Below are positions 49,940 through 58,790 of a stretch of 64,000 nucleotides of DNA, piece after piece (position 1 is the stretch's first letter; each line of letters begins with the position of its first letter). The notes under the pieces are model-generated. The model did not search any database. It had not been told where the DNA came from and was given only the letters and a program-made list of their open reading frames with translations. The translations under genes were made by a program, and so were the position numbers. Location of the stretch: the NCBI GenBank assembly GCA_937935245.1, contig CALGXX010000017.1, positions 21,719 through 85,718 of the forward strand, read 5' to 3'. This stretch comes from an uncultured Candidatus Saccharibacteria bacterium. GTDB lineage: Bacteria > Patescibacteriota > Saccharimonadia > Saccharimonadales > Saccharimonadaceae.

Positions 49940-51217
49940 ATGAAACATACAGTTGAGGAAATTAGACTGAAGAATGGTGCGCGCGGCTTGTTGATTGACG
50001 TTCCAGATGCCACAGTAATGAGTTTTCAGGTGCAATTCAGGGCAGGCAACCGCTACGTTCTGAATAAAGATATTTACGAAACGGCTCACATTATGGAGCA
50101 TATGGCGTTCGGCGCGAATGAAAAGTTTCGTTCGGAGCACAATTATGAGCAGGAATTTACCAAGAACGGCGCTTATCACAATGCCTATACTTCTGACTAT
50201 TCAATGGTTTATGAAGCGATTTGTGCGGATTTTGAGTGGGACAGGATTTTGGAACTTCAGAGGCTAGCTATTACGACGCCACGCTTTAACGCCGATGAGC
50301 TTGAGGCGGAAAAGGGTAATGTTCGCTCTGAATTGACTGGTTATCTTAACAATCACAACCGCGTGATGTGGCCGCGCATTCAGCAGGCGCTGGGTGAAGA
50401 TATTTTGACGTATAATCAGCGCTTAAAAACAATTGCTAATATTGAACTGAAAGACATTAAAAATCATCACAAGCGAACGCATACTTTGAAGAATATGCGA
50501 TTTGTGGTGGCTGGAAAAATGGCTGGACGAAAAGCGGCTATTAAAGAACACCTTGAGGGCTGGCAATTAGAGACGGGCGAGCGATTTGTTATTCCGCGCG
50601 ACGAGCCGCGTAGGGCTAATCCGGTTTTAGTTAGGCGAAAAGAGGCGACTAATTTGACGTTTGGCTGGTCAATGATGATTCCGCGCGAGCTAAGCGATGA
50701 AGAAGTCACAGCCATGAACGCATTGAACCACATTCTGACCGGCACGATGAGCTCACGGATTTTTGGCGCGGCTCGTAAAAAAGGCTTGGCGTATGGTATT
50801 TTTAGCGATACATCGATTGGTTTTTACGATTCGGCTTGGGATTTTGGCGGACAAGTAAATGTTGAAACTGCAGAAAAACTCTTTGATATTATCGTGAGAG
50901 AGCTGAAGAAAGTTTTGGCTGGATCTATTTCTGAAGAAGATTTGGAAAGCGTGAAATCATATTCGTTGGGTCGTTATCAAATGGGCGCTCAAACTGTTGG
51001 GCAAGTAAGCAATTTCTACGTAGGACGATATTTTGCTGATGATTTCGTGAGAGATTATGCTGCCGTTCCAGATTCTATTTTGGCGGTAACTCCTGATCAG
51101 TTGATTGAAACGGCTCGTCAATTTTTTGCATCCAATACGTGGACGTTGGCAGCAGTTACTTCGGAAGAAAAAGAGCTATTAACAAAGCTGTACGACAAGC
51201 TCGACAAGCTGTTTTAG
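49940..51217 (+). CDS. M16-family zinc metallopeptidase
   Basis: Predicted 425 aa. The inverted zinc motif HxxEH occurs as AHIMEHMAFG (about residue 50), with a third-ligand region EAEKGNVRSELTGYL about 75 residues later, as in pitrilysin/insulinase family enzymes. Two half-domains of about 210 residues are visible; the second has NALNHILTGTMSSRIFGAARKKGLAYGIFS. There is no signal peptide, so it should act in the cytoplasm or at the membrane on short peptides. It follows secA by 15 bp and could share its transcript. Confidence 0.88.
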   Translation: MKHTVEEIRLKNGARGLLIDVPDATVMSFQVQFRAGNRYVLNKDIYETAHIMEHMAFGANEKFRSEHNYEQEFTKNGAYHNAYTSDYSMVYEAICADFEWDRILELQRLAITTPRFNADELEAEKGNVRSELTGYLNNHNRVMWPRIQQALGEDILTYNQRLKTIANIELKDIKNHHKRTHTLKNMRFVVAGKMAGRKAAIKEHLEGWQLETGERFVIPRDEPRRANPVLVRRKEATNLTFGWSMMIPRELSDEEVTAMNALNHILTGTMSSRIFGAARKKGLAYGIFSDTSIGFYDSAWDFGGQVNVETAEKLFDIIVRELKKVLAGSISEEDLESVKSYSLGRYQMGAQTVGQVSNFYVGRYFADDFVRDYAAVPDSILAVTPDQLIETARQFFASNTWTLAAVTSEEKELLTKLYDKLDKLF

Positions 51218-51241
51218 GGTGTAATCGTAGATTGCCCGTGA

Positions 51242-51247
51242 TATAAT
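51242..51247 (+). promoter_or_regulatory. murD leaderless -10 box
   Basis: Extended -10 TGATATAAT, 6 nt before the murD ATG. Confidence 0.65.
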
Positions 51248-51253
51248 CAGGTT

Positions 51254-52498
51254 ATGAAAATTGTCATTGCTGGTTTTGGTGTTGAAGGTCAATCTAATCT
51301 GCGGTATTTTCGGGAGAAGTTTCCGGAAGCTGATTTTTTGGTGGCGGACGAGCGTGAAAAAGTAGATAATTTGCCGGAAAATGTGGCTTATCAGACAGGA
51401 TTTTCGGGGCTGGAGAGTGCGGATTTAATTGTTAGGTCGCCAAGTCTTCCGCCAAAAAAGATAAAGACTAGCGGTCGAATTTGGTCATCGACAAATGAGT
51501 TTTTTGCCAATTGCCCAGCAACTATAATTGGCGTAACTGGCACAAAAGGCAAGGGCACGACGTGCAGTTTTATATCGTCGATTTTGCGCGCCGCAGGTAA
51601 AACCGTTCATTTAGTGGGGAATATTGGCGTGCCAGCTTTGGATATTTTGCCAAAAATTGAGAAAAATGACATTGTTGTTTACGAGTTGTCCAGTTTTCAA
51701 TTGTGGGATTTGCAGAAATCTCCGCACGTTGCTGTGGTGCTGATGATTGAGCCTGACCACTTGAACGTTCACGCTGATTTTAATGATTATTTGGCGGCAA
51801 AGGCGAATATTGCCAAGTTTCAAACCGCGGACGATTACGTTGTCTATAATTCTCAAAATGAGTTCAGTTCGTCGATTGCAGGTGTGAGTTTGGCACAGAA
51901 AAAGGAATATCCATTTGTTCTCTCGGACGATATAATTTCTGCGATTCGCTTGCCAGGGAAGCATAATGTCGACAATGCTTGCGCGGCGATATTGGCTGTA
52001 AAGTCGATTTTGCCGAACGTGTCGGATGATGAAATAAAGAAGGGGCTTAGCGAGTTTACGGGGTTGCCGCATCGATTGAAGTTTGTTGCTGAAAAATACG
52101 GCGTGAAATATTACGATGACAGCATTTCGACCACTCCGGGCAGCGCGATTGCAGCGTTAAAAGCTTTTGCGGAGCCGAAAATTTTGATTTTGGGCGGCTC
52201 GGATAAAGGCGCGGATTATTCTGAATTAGCGAAAGAAATTGCCAGGCAAAATATGCGATTGATAATTATCAATGGCGCTAACGCTGATGAAATTAGGGAA
52301 GTTTTAAAGGAAGAAAAAGTTGATTGCGAGATTGTCCAATTGAATATGGCAGAAATGAAAGAGGTTGCCAAATCAGCCAAAAATAAAGCACAATCTGGCG
52401 ACGTGGTGATTCTTAGTCCAGCGGCCGCCAGCTTTGATATGTTTAAGAGCTATTCTGATCGTGGCGAGCAATTTGTCACCGCCGTAGAAGAGCTTTAA
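51254..52498 (+). CDS. murD: UDP-N-acetylmuramoyl-L-alanine--D-glutamate ligase
   Basis: Predicted 414 aa. Mur ligase that adds D-Glu to UDP-MurNAc-L-Ala. N-terminal Rossmann-like domain ([17 protein letters not shown]), the ATP loop [15 protein letters not shown] (about residue 93), [25 protein letters not shown], and the C-terminal domain with [35 protein letters not shown] and [20 protein letters not shown], which support MurD among the Mur ligases. It stands alone, not in a dcw cluster. The 3' end overlaps the convergent hpt by 4 bp. Confidence 0.94.
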   Translation: MKIVIAGFGVEGQSNLRYFREKFPEADFLVADEREKVDNLPENVAYQTGFSGLESADLIVRSPSLPPKKIKTSGRIWSSTNEFFANCPATIIGVTGTKGKGTTCSFISSILRAAGKTVHLVGNIGVPALDILPKIEKNDIVVYELSSFQLWDLQKSPHVAVVLMIEPDHLNVHADFNDYLAAKANIAKFQTADDYVVYNSQNEFSSSIAGVSLAQKKEYPFVLSDDIISAIRLPGKHNVDNACAAILAVKSILPNVSDDEIKKGLSEFTGLPHRLKFVAEKYGVKYYDDSISTTPGSAIAALKAFAEPKILILGGSDKGADYSELAKEIARQNMRLIIINGANADEIREVLKEEKVDCEIVQLNMAEMKEVAKSAKNKAQSGDVVILSPAAASFDMFKSYSDRGEQFVTAVEEL

Positions 52499-53034
52499 TC
52501 TTGATAGACTTCTGGTTTTAAGACGCCAATGTATGGCAAGTTGCGATATTGCTGGCGAAAATCCAAACCATAGCCAACGACAAATTCATTCGGTGTATCG
52601 ATGCCGACATAATCGGCTTTTGCGTCAACTTCGCGCCGCGCTGGTTTGTCTAATAGCGAGCATATTTTTACCGACGCAGCATTTTTTGCGGCAAATAATT
52701 CTCTTAGTGCCTGGGCGGTTCGACCGCTGTCAATTATGTCCTCAACTATCAACACGTGTCTATCCGTTACGTCGGTATCTAAATCTTTGATGATTTTTAC
52801 AGATCCAGAAGATTTTGTGTCGTCGCCGTAGCTGGAAACTGCCATGAAATCAATTTCCATATAGCAATCCATCGCTTGTATCAAGTCGATCATAAACGGC
52901 GCCGCGCCGCGTAAAATACCCACGACGACAGGATTTTTATCGTGATAATCCTCGGTCAATTTTTTCCCAAGTTTTTGAACTGCCGTTTTTATATCTTCGT
53001 TCGTAAATAGAATTTTCTCAATATCTTTATCCAT
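52495..53034 (-). CDS. hpt: Hypoxanthine phosphoribosyltransferase
   Basis: Predicted 179 aa. The purine salvage enzyme joins hypoxanthine or guanine to PRPP. The PRPP loop is [18 protein letters not shown] (about residue 95); [18 protein letters not shown] and the base-binding region [27 protein letters not shown] are in place. Salvage fits an organism relying on host purines. The start has a minus-strand TGTTAAAAT box 6 nt upstream, so it is probably leaderless, divergent from prfB. Confidence 0.94.
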   Translation of the reverse strand: MDKDIEKILFTNEDIKTAVQKLGKKLTEDYHDKNPVVVGILRGAAPFMIDLIQAMDCYMEIDFMAVSSYGDDTKSSGSVKIIKDLDTDVTDRHVLIVEDIIDSGRTAQALRELFAAKNAASVKICSLLDKPARREVDAKADYVGIDTPNEFVVGYGLDFRQQYRNLPYIGVLKPEVYQD

Positions 53035-53040
53035 CTTTTT

Positions 53041-53046
53041 ATTTTA
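53041..53046 (-). promoter_or_regulatory. hpt leaderless -10 box
   Basis: Minus-strand TGTTAAAAT (extended -10), 6 nt before the start codon. Confidence 0.5.
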
Positions 53047-53072
53047 ACAGAGAATTGAGCGCTGAAAAATGG

Positions 53073-53078
53073 TACAAT
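53073..53078 (+). promoter_or_regulatory. prfB leaderless -10 box
   Basis: Extended -10 TGGTACAAT, 7 nt before the prfB ATG. Confidence 0.6.
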
Positions 53079-53085
53079 AAAATAT

Positions 53086-54177
53086 ATGCAACCGCTAAAA
53101 AAGAAAATTGGTGAATTAGAAAAAGAAATTGAACAGGCTAAAAAAGCGCTGAAGTTTTCTGATTTGGAGCAGAAATTGGCGGAGCTGGATGATCAATTGA
53201 ACCAGCCAGAAATTTGGAATAATCCTGATTACGCCCAAGAATTAACGAAACAAGCCGCCAGTCTTCGTCAGACCGTCGAGCCTTGGCAGACTTTGACGGT
53301 GCAGGTTGGTGATATGGTGGAGCTGATGGAGCTTGGCGATGACGATTTGTTGCCGGAATTCCAGGCGCAAGTTGCGGCAATTGAGAAGAGTTTTAATAGG
53401 CATAAAACCGATTTGCTATTCTCTGGCGAATATGACAATCGTTCGGCAATTATGCGCATTTCCGCTGGCGTGGGCGGGCTGGATGCGCAGGATTTTGCGG
53501 CGATGTTAGAGCGAATGTATTTGCGCTGGGCGGAAAAATCTGGCATGAAAGTTGATACGCTGGAGCGCTCGACAAATGATGACGCTGGAATTAAAACGGT
53601 CGTTTTGGAGATTTCTGGATCTTTTGCTTATGGAAAATTGCGGTCGGAAAATGGCGTGCATCGTTTGGTGCGATTAAGCCCGTTTAATGCGGACAATTTG
53701 CGGCAGACTAGTTTTGCGCTTGTCGAGGTTTTGCCGAAAATTGACGCGCCAGATGAAATATCGATTGACCCGAATGATTTAAGAATTGATGTCTATCGTT
53801 CGGGCGGCAAGGGTGGTCAAGGTGTGAATACGACGGATTCGGCGGTTCGAGTGACGCATGAGCCGACAGGGATTACGGTGGCTATTCAGAATGAGCGCTC
53901 GCAGATTCAGAATAAGGAAACGGCGCTGAAGATTTTGCGGTCAAAATTGCTAGCGATGAAATTAGAGCAACACGCCGAAACTTTGTCTGATCTTAGGGCT
54001 GGCGAATCGGCAAACTGGGGCAGCCAAATTAGAAATTACGTTTTGCATCCGTATACGTTAGTTAAAGATACGCGTACAAAGCACGAAAATCGCAACGCTC
54101 AAGGCGTTTTGGATGGCGATATTGATGAATTCATTACGGCGTATTTAGAACAAAATGCTAATTCTAAAAATATTTAG
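53086..54177 (+). CDS. prfB: Peptide chain release factor 2
   Basis: Predicted 363 aa. RF2 reads UAA and UGA. The discriminator is VRLSPFNADNLRQTSFA (SPF tripeptide) and the catalytic loop is [18 protein letters not shown]. Many bacterial prfB genes need a +1 frameshift near codon 25; this one is a single open frame, so that autoregulation is absent. The start is a leaderless-type ATG at 53086. Its presence supports UGA as a true stop. Confidence 0.95.
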   Translation: MQPLKKKIGELEKEIEQAKKALKFSDLEQKLAELDDQLNQPEIWNNPDYAQELTKQAASLRQTVEPWQTLTVQVGDMVELMELGDDDLLPEFQAQVAAIEKSFNRHKTDLLFSGEYDNRSAIMRISAGVGGLDAQDFAAMLERMYLRWAEKSGMKVDTLERSTNDDAGIKTVVLEISGSFAYGKLRSENGVHRLVRLSPFNADNLRQTSFALVEVLPKIDAPDEISIDPNDLRIDVYRSGGKGGQGVNTTDSAVRVTHEPTGITVAIQNERSQIQNKETALKILRSKLLAMKLEQHAETLSDLRAGESANWGSQIRNYVLHPYTLVKDTRTKHENRNAQGVLDGDIDEFITAYLEQNANSKNI

Positions 54178-54184
54178 CTTATGG

Positions 54185-54190
54185 TATAAT
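54185..54190 (+). promoter_or_regulatory. ftsEX leaderless -10 box
   Basis: Extended -10 TGGTATAAT, 7 nt before the ftsE ATG. Confidence 0.65.
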
Positions 54191-54197
54191 ACTATTA

Positions 54198-54881
54198 ATG
54201 ATTCTGTTAGATAGGGTAACGAAGAACTACGGAAAAAATAATAAGCCGGCGCTGAATCGAGCAAGCATTCATGTTGGCGCTGGTGAATTTGTGATTATTG
54301 TTGGTACATCGGGTGCTGGCAAATCGACGCTTTTGAAGCTTTTGACTAGGGAAGAAAAGCCAAGCTCTGGAAAAATTGTGGTTGGCGGAATTGATTATGA
54401 CAATTTGAAGGACAAGCATATTCCGCTGTTGCGTCGTAAAATTGGCGTGGTTTTTCAGGATTTTAAGTTGCTTCCGAATCGAACGGTTTTTGAAAATGTG
54501 GCGTTTGCGCTGGAAATTGCTGGAATGACAAATCGGGAAATTAAGGCAACTGTGCCGAAGGTTATTGAGTTGGTTGGTCTTAAGGGGAAGGAAAAGCATT
54601 TTCCTCATCAGCTTTCTGGTGGTGAGCGTCAGCGTGTAGCAATTGCGCGTGCAGTGGTGCGTCAGCCGAAGATTCTGATTGCGGACGAGCCGACTGGAAA
54701 CTTGGACCCGAAGCACAGCTGGGATATTGTTCGCTTGCTGGAAAAGATTAACAAGTATGGCACGACGGTTATTTTGACGACTCACAACGTGGAGATTGTT
54801 AACAAGTTGAAGCGACGCGTTATTACAATTGATCATGGTAAAATCACCTCTGATCAGGCGAGAGGGAGCTATAAACAGTAA
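54198..54881 (+). CDS. ftsE: Cell division ATP-binding protein FtsE
   Basis: Predicted 227 aa. Walker A VGTSGAGKST (about residue 36), Q-loop GVVFQDFKLL, signature LSGGERQR, Walker B ILIADEPTGNLDP and the H-loop LTTHN are intact. The start MILLDRVTKNYG matches FtsE. With FtsX it forms an ABC-type mechanotransmitter that activates cell-wall hydrolases at the septum. Its stop overlaps the ftsX start by one base. Confidence 0.95.
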   Translation: MILLDRVTKNYGKNNKPALNRASIHVGAGEFVIIVGTSGAGKSTLLKLLTREEKPSSGKIVVGGIDYDNLKDKHIPLLRRKIGVVFQDFKLLPNRTVFENVAFALEIAGMTNREIKATVPKVIELVGLKGKEKHFPHQLSGGERQRVAIARAVVRQPKILIADEPTGNLDPKHSWDIVRLLEKINKYGTTVILTTHNVEIVNKLKRRVITIDHGKITSDQARGSYKQ

Positions 54882-55867
54882 TGAAATCAGCTAATAAATC
54901 CAACAAGAACAAAGAAACTATCCGTATACGTCAGCGTCGACGAAGTTGGCTAACTTTTGTTAGGATGTGTCGATATGGTATCAATAACTTTAGTCGTAAT
55001 GCCTGGCTGACAATTGCTGCGACTGCGGTGATGAGCGTCACGTTGATTATCGTGTTTATAACATTATCAGCGCGTCAGGTTTTGGTTGATACCGTTTCAA
55101 ATGTCTCTAAGCGTGCCGATATGTCAATTTACTTAAAGGGCGACACGCCAGAAAAAACGATTAAAACGATTAAATCTCGAATTGAAAAATTAGATAATGT
55201 CGATAGTGTTAAGTATATTTCCGCGGAAGAAGCGCGCGAAAAGCAAGCCGAGCAATATAAGGACAATCCAGACACGCTTGAGGCGATTCGCGAGTCTAGT
55301 AATGAGATGTCGGCAACGCTTCGTGTTTCCGTGAAGGAATTGGACAACCAGCAGTCATTAAATAATTTTGTTAAAACAGATGATCTGTATAAAAAGTACA
55401 AAGATCCTAACAGGGAACCATCATTCTCAGGTGAGCGCCAGCAAGCTATTAAAACAGTTGGTAGTTGGGTGAGATTGGCGAGTATCGGTGGGTCAATCGC
55501 TACAGTTGTTTTCGTGGTGATTTCATCGCTTGTGGTCTTTAACACTATTCGTATGGCAATTTTCAACCGCAAGGACGAGATCGAGATGATGAAGTTGATT
55601 GGCGCAGAACGCAGTTTCATCAGAGGTCCGTTTATCGTTGAGGCTATAATGTACGGATTTATCGCGGCAATTATCGCAACAATAGTTGGGTATGGGTTGC
55701 TAATTCTTGCACATGATCCGATGGTCAAATACGGAATTCCTATCGATAATCTTTTGAATCATCTAAAAATGTACGGCGTGCTGGTTTTCTTGAGTATGAT
55801 TCTGGTCGGTGCGGCAATTGGCGTGGCGTCATCTTGGGTGGCAACTCGCAAATATCTTAAGTTGTAA
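54881..55867 (+). CDS. ftsX: Cell division protein FtsX
   Basis: Predicted 328 aa. A basic cytoplasmic N-terminus, first transmembrane helix (AWLTIAATAVMSVTLIIVFITL), an extracellular domain (about 65-195; MSIYLKGDTPEKTIKTIKSRIEKLDNVDSVKYISAEEA) and three C-terminal helices (SIGGSIATVVFVVISSLVVFNTIRMAIFNRKDEIEMMKLIGAERSFI onward). The extracellular domain is the docking site for PcsB-like hydrolases, and such a gene follows 43 bp downstream. Confidence 0.94.
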   Translation: MKSANKSNKNKETIRIRQRRRSWLTFVRMCRYGINNFSRNAWLTIAATAVMSVTLIIVFITLSARQVLVDTVSNVSKRADMSIYLKGDTPEKTIKTIKSRIEKLDNVDSVKYISAEEAREKQAEQYKDNPDTLEAIRESSNEMSATLRVSVKELDNQQSLNNFVKTDDLYKKYKDPNREPSFSGERQQAIKTVGSWVRLASIGGSIATVVFVVISSLVVFNTIRMAIFNRKDEIEMMKLIGAERSFIRGPFIVEAIMYGFIAAIIATIVGYGLLILAHDPMVKYGIPIDNLLNHLKMYGVLVFLSMILVGAAIGVASSWVATRKYLKL

Positions 55868-55873
55868 AAGTCC

Positions 55874-55903
55874 TTGACATACTGATTATGCTTATGCTAA
55901 CAT
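55874..55903 (+). promoter_or_regulatory. pcsB-like gene promoter (leaderless)
   Basis: TTGACA (55874-55879), 18 bp, TAACAT (55898-55903) in the form TGCTAACAT, 6 nt before the ATG. It combines a consensus -35 with an extended -10. Confidence 0.65.
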
Positions 55904-55909
55904 AGACGT

Positions 55910-57049
55910 ATGAAACTACGGTCCACCACACCAGTTTCGGCATCATTAGTCAGCAGAGCTTCTCTGGTGGCGATGTCTGCATTGCTCGCTGGATCGGGCA
56001 TTTTTGGCTTGGCATCACACGTATTGGCTCGCGACTATAACGCCGAAATTCAGGCAAAACAACAAGAAGCAGACAATTATAATTCTGAGGCTTCACGCTT
56101 GGGTGAGATGGCTGATAGTTTACAGGCGGAACTTGATAAGATAAATGGACAAATATCGGCTATTCAGACACAGATTTCTGACAGCCAAAAGAAGATTAAT
56201 AGCCTTAATGATCAGATAAAAAAGAACGAAGAGCTAATTAAGCACAATCGTAAAGCGATGGGGCGAATTTTGGCGGATTTGTATGTTGATGATCAGATTT
56301 CGCCGCTGGAGATGCTTGCTAGCTCAAAAAATATTAGCGATTACATTGACAAGCAAGAACAGCGTAATTCTTTGAAAACTTCATTGAATGATAAGATCAA
56401 AGAAATTAAGTCTTTGCAGAAAAAGCTGGAAGAGAACAAGAAATCTGTCGAGAATACGCTTCGCGACCAAGAATTGCAGCGCAACGCGATGGCGGCTAAG
56501 CAATCTGAGAAAGCAAAACTGATTACTGACACGAAAAATGACCAAAATAACTATGCTGCGCTGGCGCAGAAGCGCAATTCTGAGGTAGCGAAGCTCCGAG
56601 AAGAGCAGGCTGCGGCCAACCGACGAGCTCTTGGTGGCGGCAATGTCTCTATTCCAGGCGGCGTACCTGGCGGTGGCGGTTATCCTGGCGTTTGGGCAAG
56701 TGCTCCACTTGATGCTTATATCGATCCATGGGGACTATATACGCGTGAATGCGTGAGCTACGTTGCTTGGAAAATTCATAGCACTGGACGATATGTTCCG
56801 CATTTTGGTGGCGCAGGCAACGCAAATCAGTGGCCGTCAACCGCAGCGCGCTATGGCATTTCTAGCGGCTCAACGCCAAAAGCTGGTGCGGCTGCTGTGA
56901 TGAATATTGGATATTACGGACACGTCATGTATGTTGAATCTGTCAATGGCGACGGAACTATTACTGTTAGCGACTACAACTTTGCCTGGGACGGTTTATA
57001 TAGGCATTACACGCGTTCGGCTTCAGGATTGACATACGTTTACTTCTAA
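55910..57049 (+). CDS. PcsB-like coiled-coil CHAP peptidoglycan hydrolase
   Basis: Predicted 379 aa. Signal peptide (residues about 15-40, LVAMSALLAGSGIFGLASHVLA), a long coiled-coil region (about 45-235, rich in heptads such as LQAELDKINGQISAIQTQISDSQ), a Gly/Pro hinge, and a C-terminal CHAP domain (about 265-379) with catalytic Cys in YTRECVSYVAWK and His in GYYGHVMYVES. The Asn/Asp in VSDYNFAW completes the site. The layout equals PcsB, which FtsEX activates to split the septum. The gene has its own leaderless promoter but stays next to ftsX. Confidence 0.9.
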   Translation: MKLRSTTPVSASLVSRASLVAMSALLAGSGIFGLASHVLARDYNAEIQAKQQEADNYNSEASRLGEMADSLQAELDKINGQISAIQTQISDSQKKINSLNDQIKKNEELIKHNRKAMGRILADLYVDDQISPLEMLASSKNISDYIDKQEQRNSLKTSLNDKIKEIKSLQKKLEENKKSVENTLRDQELQRNAMAAKQSEKAKLITDTKNDQNNYAALAQKRNSEVAKLREEQAAANRRALGGGNVSIPGGVPGGGGYPGVWASAPLDAYIDPWGLYTRECVSYVAWKIHSTGRYVPHFGGAGNANQWPSTAARYGISSGSTPKAGAAAVMNIGYYGHVMYVESVNGDGTITVSDYNFAWDGLYRHYTRSASGLTYVYF

Positions 57050-57068
57050 TCGGCATAGTGATACATAA

Positions 57069-57096
57069 AAAACGCTCGTGTTAAACGGGCGTTTTG
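57069..57096 (+). terminator. Terminator after the pcsB-like gene
   Basis: AAAACGC (57069-57075) pairs with GCGTTTT (57089-57095); the 3' arm runs straight into the ctpA -10 box. Confidence 0.75.
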
Positions 57097-57099
57097 TAG

Positions 57100-57105
57100 T
57101 ATAAT
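57100..57105 (+). promoter_or_regulatory. ctpA leaderless -10 box
   Basis: TATAAT immediately after the terminator, 6 nt before the ctpA ATG. Confidence 0.65.
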
Positions 57106-57111
57106 AAGCAT

Positions 57112-58287
57112 ATGGTTACGGGAGAGAAAAGACAGCAATTAAGTTGGTTCTTGACGCTTGTTATTGTGGCTATTGTTAGCTTTGTGGCGGGAGCTCGCTC
57201 TGATGCGCTGTTTGCTAATGTGGCGTCGGTATTTGGCGTTAGAACTTCAAATAAGACGATTGACTTATCTAGCGTCCAAAAAACATATCAAGAGCTAGTT
57301 GCTAATTATGACGGAAAATTGGATACTCAAAAGCTAATTTATGGCGCCAATCGCGGGCTAGTTGAAGCGGCTGGCGATCCTCATACGGCGTATATGGATC
57401 CTGACGAGACGAAGGAGTTTGACAAGTCATTAAGTGGTCAAATTGGTGGTGGAATTGGTGCGGAGATTGGTCTTAGAAATAATAAGCCGACTATCATAAA
57501 ACCTCTGGAAAACAGTCCAGCTCAGAAGGCGGGAATTAAGGCTGGTGAGGCGATTATTAAGGTGAATGACGAGGCTTCTTCTGATTGGTCAGTGGAAAAA
57601 GTTGTGAGTAAAATCCGCGGAGAAGTTGGTACGTCCGTTAAATTGACGTTATTAAGCGATGGTAAAACGCGTGAGGTGTCGGTTGTGCGTCAGAATATAG
57701 TTTCTCCGGCAGTAGAGTCGGAAATTGATGGAGAAATTGGTATTTTGAAAGTTAATCGATTTGGTGACGATACGGTAAGTTTGTCCAGAAAATACGCTTC
57801 GGAGTTTGTTGAGAAAGGTGTTAAGAAGGTGATTTTGGACTTACGGAATAATCCTGGCGGAACGGTTGGAGCTGCTCAAGGTCTATTGGGTATTTGGCTG
57901 GACAATCAAATAGCTATGACCGAGCGACGGGGTTCTGAAATTGTTAAAACGCTGCGTACAACTGGAACGCCAATTCTGGGCAATATGAAGACGGTGGTGC
58001 TTATTAACGGTAACAGTGCCAGTGCTAGCGAAATTACGGCTGGGGCGCTTCGTGAATACGGAAAAGCCACGCTGGTTGGTCAGAAGAGTTATGGCAAGGG
58101 AAGCGTACAGATTGTGCTTGGACTACCCGGCGGGTCGCAAATGAAGGTTACGGAAGCCAGATGGTACACACCAAAGGGTAAAAATATAGATAAAACTGGT
58201 ATAGAACCTGATGTAAAAGTTGATCTTTCGTCGGACGATGTCAATAATAACATAGATCCGCAGATGGATAAGGCGAAGTCGTTATAA
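57112..58287 (+). CDS. ctpA: C-terminal processing protease (S41)
   Basis: Predicted 391 aa. N-terminal transmembrane helix (FLTLVIVAIVSFVAGA), PDZ domain (about 120-200; IIKPLENSPAQKAGIKAGEAIIKVNDEA), then the S41 protease domain with the catalytic Ser in NGNSASASEITAGAL and Lys in GQKSYGKGSVQ. It cleaves exported proteins at the cell surface and in several bacteria regulates wall hydrolases, which fits its place after the pcsB-like gene. Confidence 0.93.
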   Translation: MVTGEKRQQLSWFLTLVIVAIVSFVAGARSDALFANVASVFGVRTSNKTIDLSSVQKTYQELVANYDGKLDTQKLIYGANRGLVEAAGDPHTAYMDPDETKEFDKSLSGQIGGGIGAEIGLRNNKPTIIKPLENSPAQKAGIKAGEAIIKVNDEASSDWSVEKVVSKIRGEVGTSVKLTLLSDGKTREVSVVRQNIVSPAVESEIDGEIGILKVNRFGDDTVSLSRKYASEFVEKGVKKVILDLRNNPGGTVGAAQGLLGIWLDNQIAMTERRGSEIVKTLRTTGTPILGNMKTVVLINGNSASASEITAGALREYGKATLVGQKSYGKGSVQIVLGLPGGSQMKVTEARWYTPKGKNIDKTGIEPDVKVDLSSDDVNNNIDPQMDKAKSL

Positions 58288-58328
58288 AGCTTGTGTTTTT
58301 GGGCTGGACAACATAAAATGGAGATAGT

Positions 58329-58712
58329 ATGAACGGACAAAAAAAGAAGATTTTACTAGTTGAGGATGATATGGCTCTGTCTGCGGTTTATAGGTCGCGA
58401 CTAGAGATTGAAGGGTTTGATGTTAGAGAGGCCAATAACGGAGAAGACGCTCTGTCTGCCACCGTTGAATATCGTCCAGATTTGATTCTTTTGGATGTGA
58501 TGATGCCAAAGATTAGCGGCTTTGATGTCCTGGATATTCTTCGTAATACACCAGAAACTGCTAACGTGAGGATTATTATGCTGACGGCGCTTAGCCAACC
58601 AAAGGATAAGGAGCGTGCTGAGAGTCTGGGTGTTGATGATTATTTGGTGAAATCTCAGGTTGTAATTGGCGACGTTGTGGCTCGCGTAAAGCATCATTTG
58701 GGTATTCAATAG
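58329..58712 (+). CDS. Single-domain response regulator (CheY-like)
   Basis: Predicted 127 aa, receiver domain only. The acidic pocket EDD (residues 10-12), phosphoacceptor Asp in LILLDVMMPKISG, Thr in IIMLTALS and Lys in DDYLVKSQ are present. No output domain and no histidine kinase gene adjoin. It lies 41 bp after ctpA, without a clear ribosome site (AGATAGT before ATG). It could act by protein contact, for example on pilus or polarity proteins. Confidence 0.88.
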   Translation: MNGQKKKILLVEDDMALSAVYRSRLEIEGFDVREANNGEDALSATVEYRPDLILLDVMMPKISGFDVLDILRNTPETANVRIIMLTALSQPKDKERAESLGVDDYLVKSQVVIGDVVARVKHHLGIQ

Positions 58713-58731
58713 AAGCTAAGCCGAGTAAAAG

Positions 58732-58762
58732 AAGTCAGCCTCTATGGGGGGTTGACTTTTTA
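58732..58762 (+). terminator. Terminator after the response regulator
   Basis: AAGTCAGCC (58732-58740) pairs with GGTTGACTT (58750-58758, one G:U), followed by TTTAATTGTTTTTT. Confidence 0.8.
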
Positions 58763-58774
58763 ATTGTTTTTTGG

Positions 58775-58780
58775 TATAAT
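58775..58780 (+). promoter_or_regulatory. -10 box of the 371 aa hypothetical gene
   Basis: Extended -10 TGGTATAAT, 10 nt before ATG 58791. Confidence 0.55.
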
Positions 58781-58790
58781 ATCTCAGCAT

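Noticed and set aside
53086..53200. Programmed +1 frameshift in prfB
   Set aside because: The gene is one uninterrupted frame from a leaderless ATG; no in-frame TGA after a slippery CTTT near codon 25.
58764..58790. Longer N-terminus for the 371 aa protein
   Set aside because: It would overlap the TGGTATAAT promoter box; ATG 58791 has the spacing seen at other leaderless genes.
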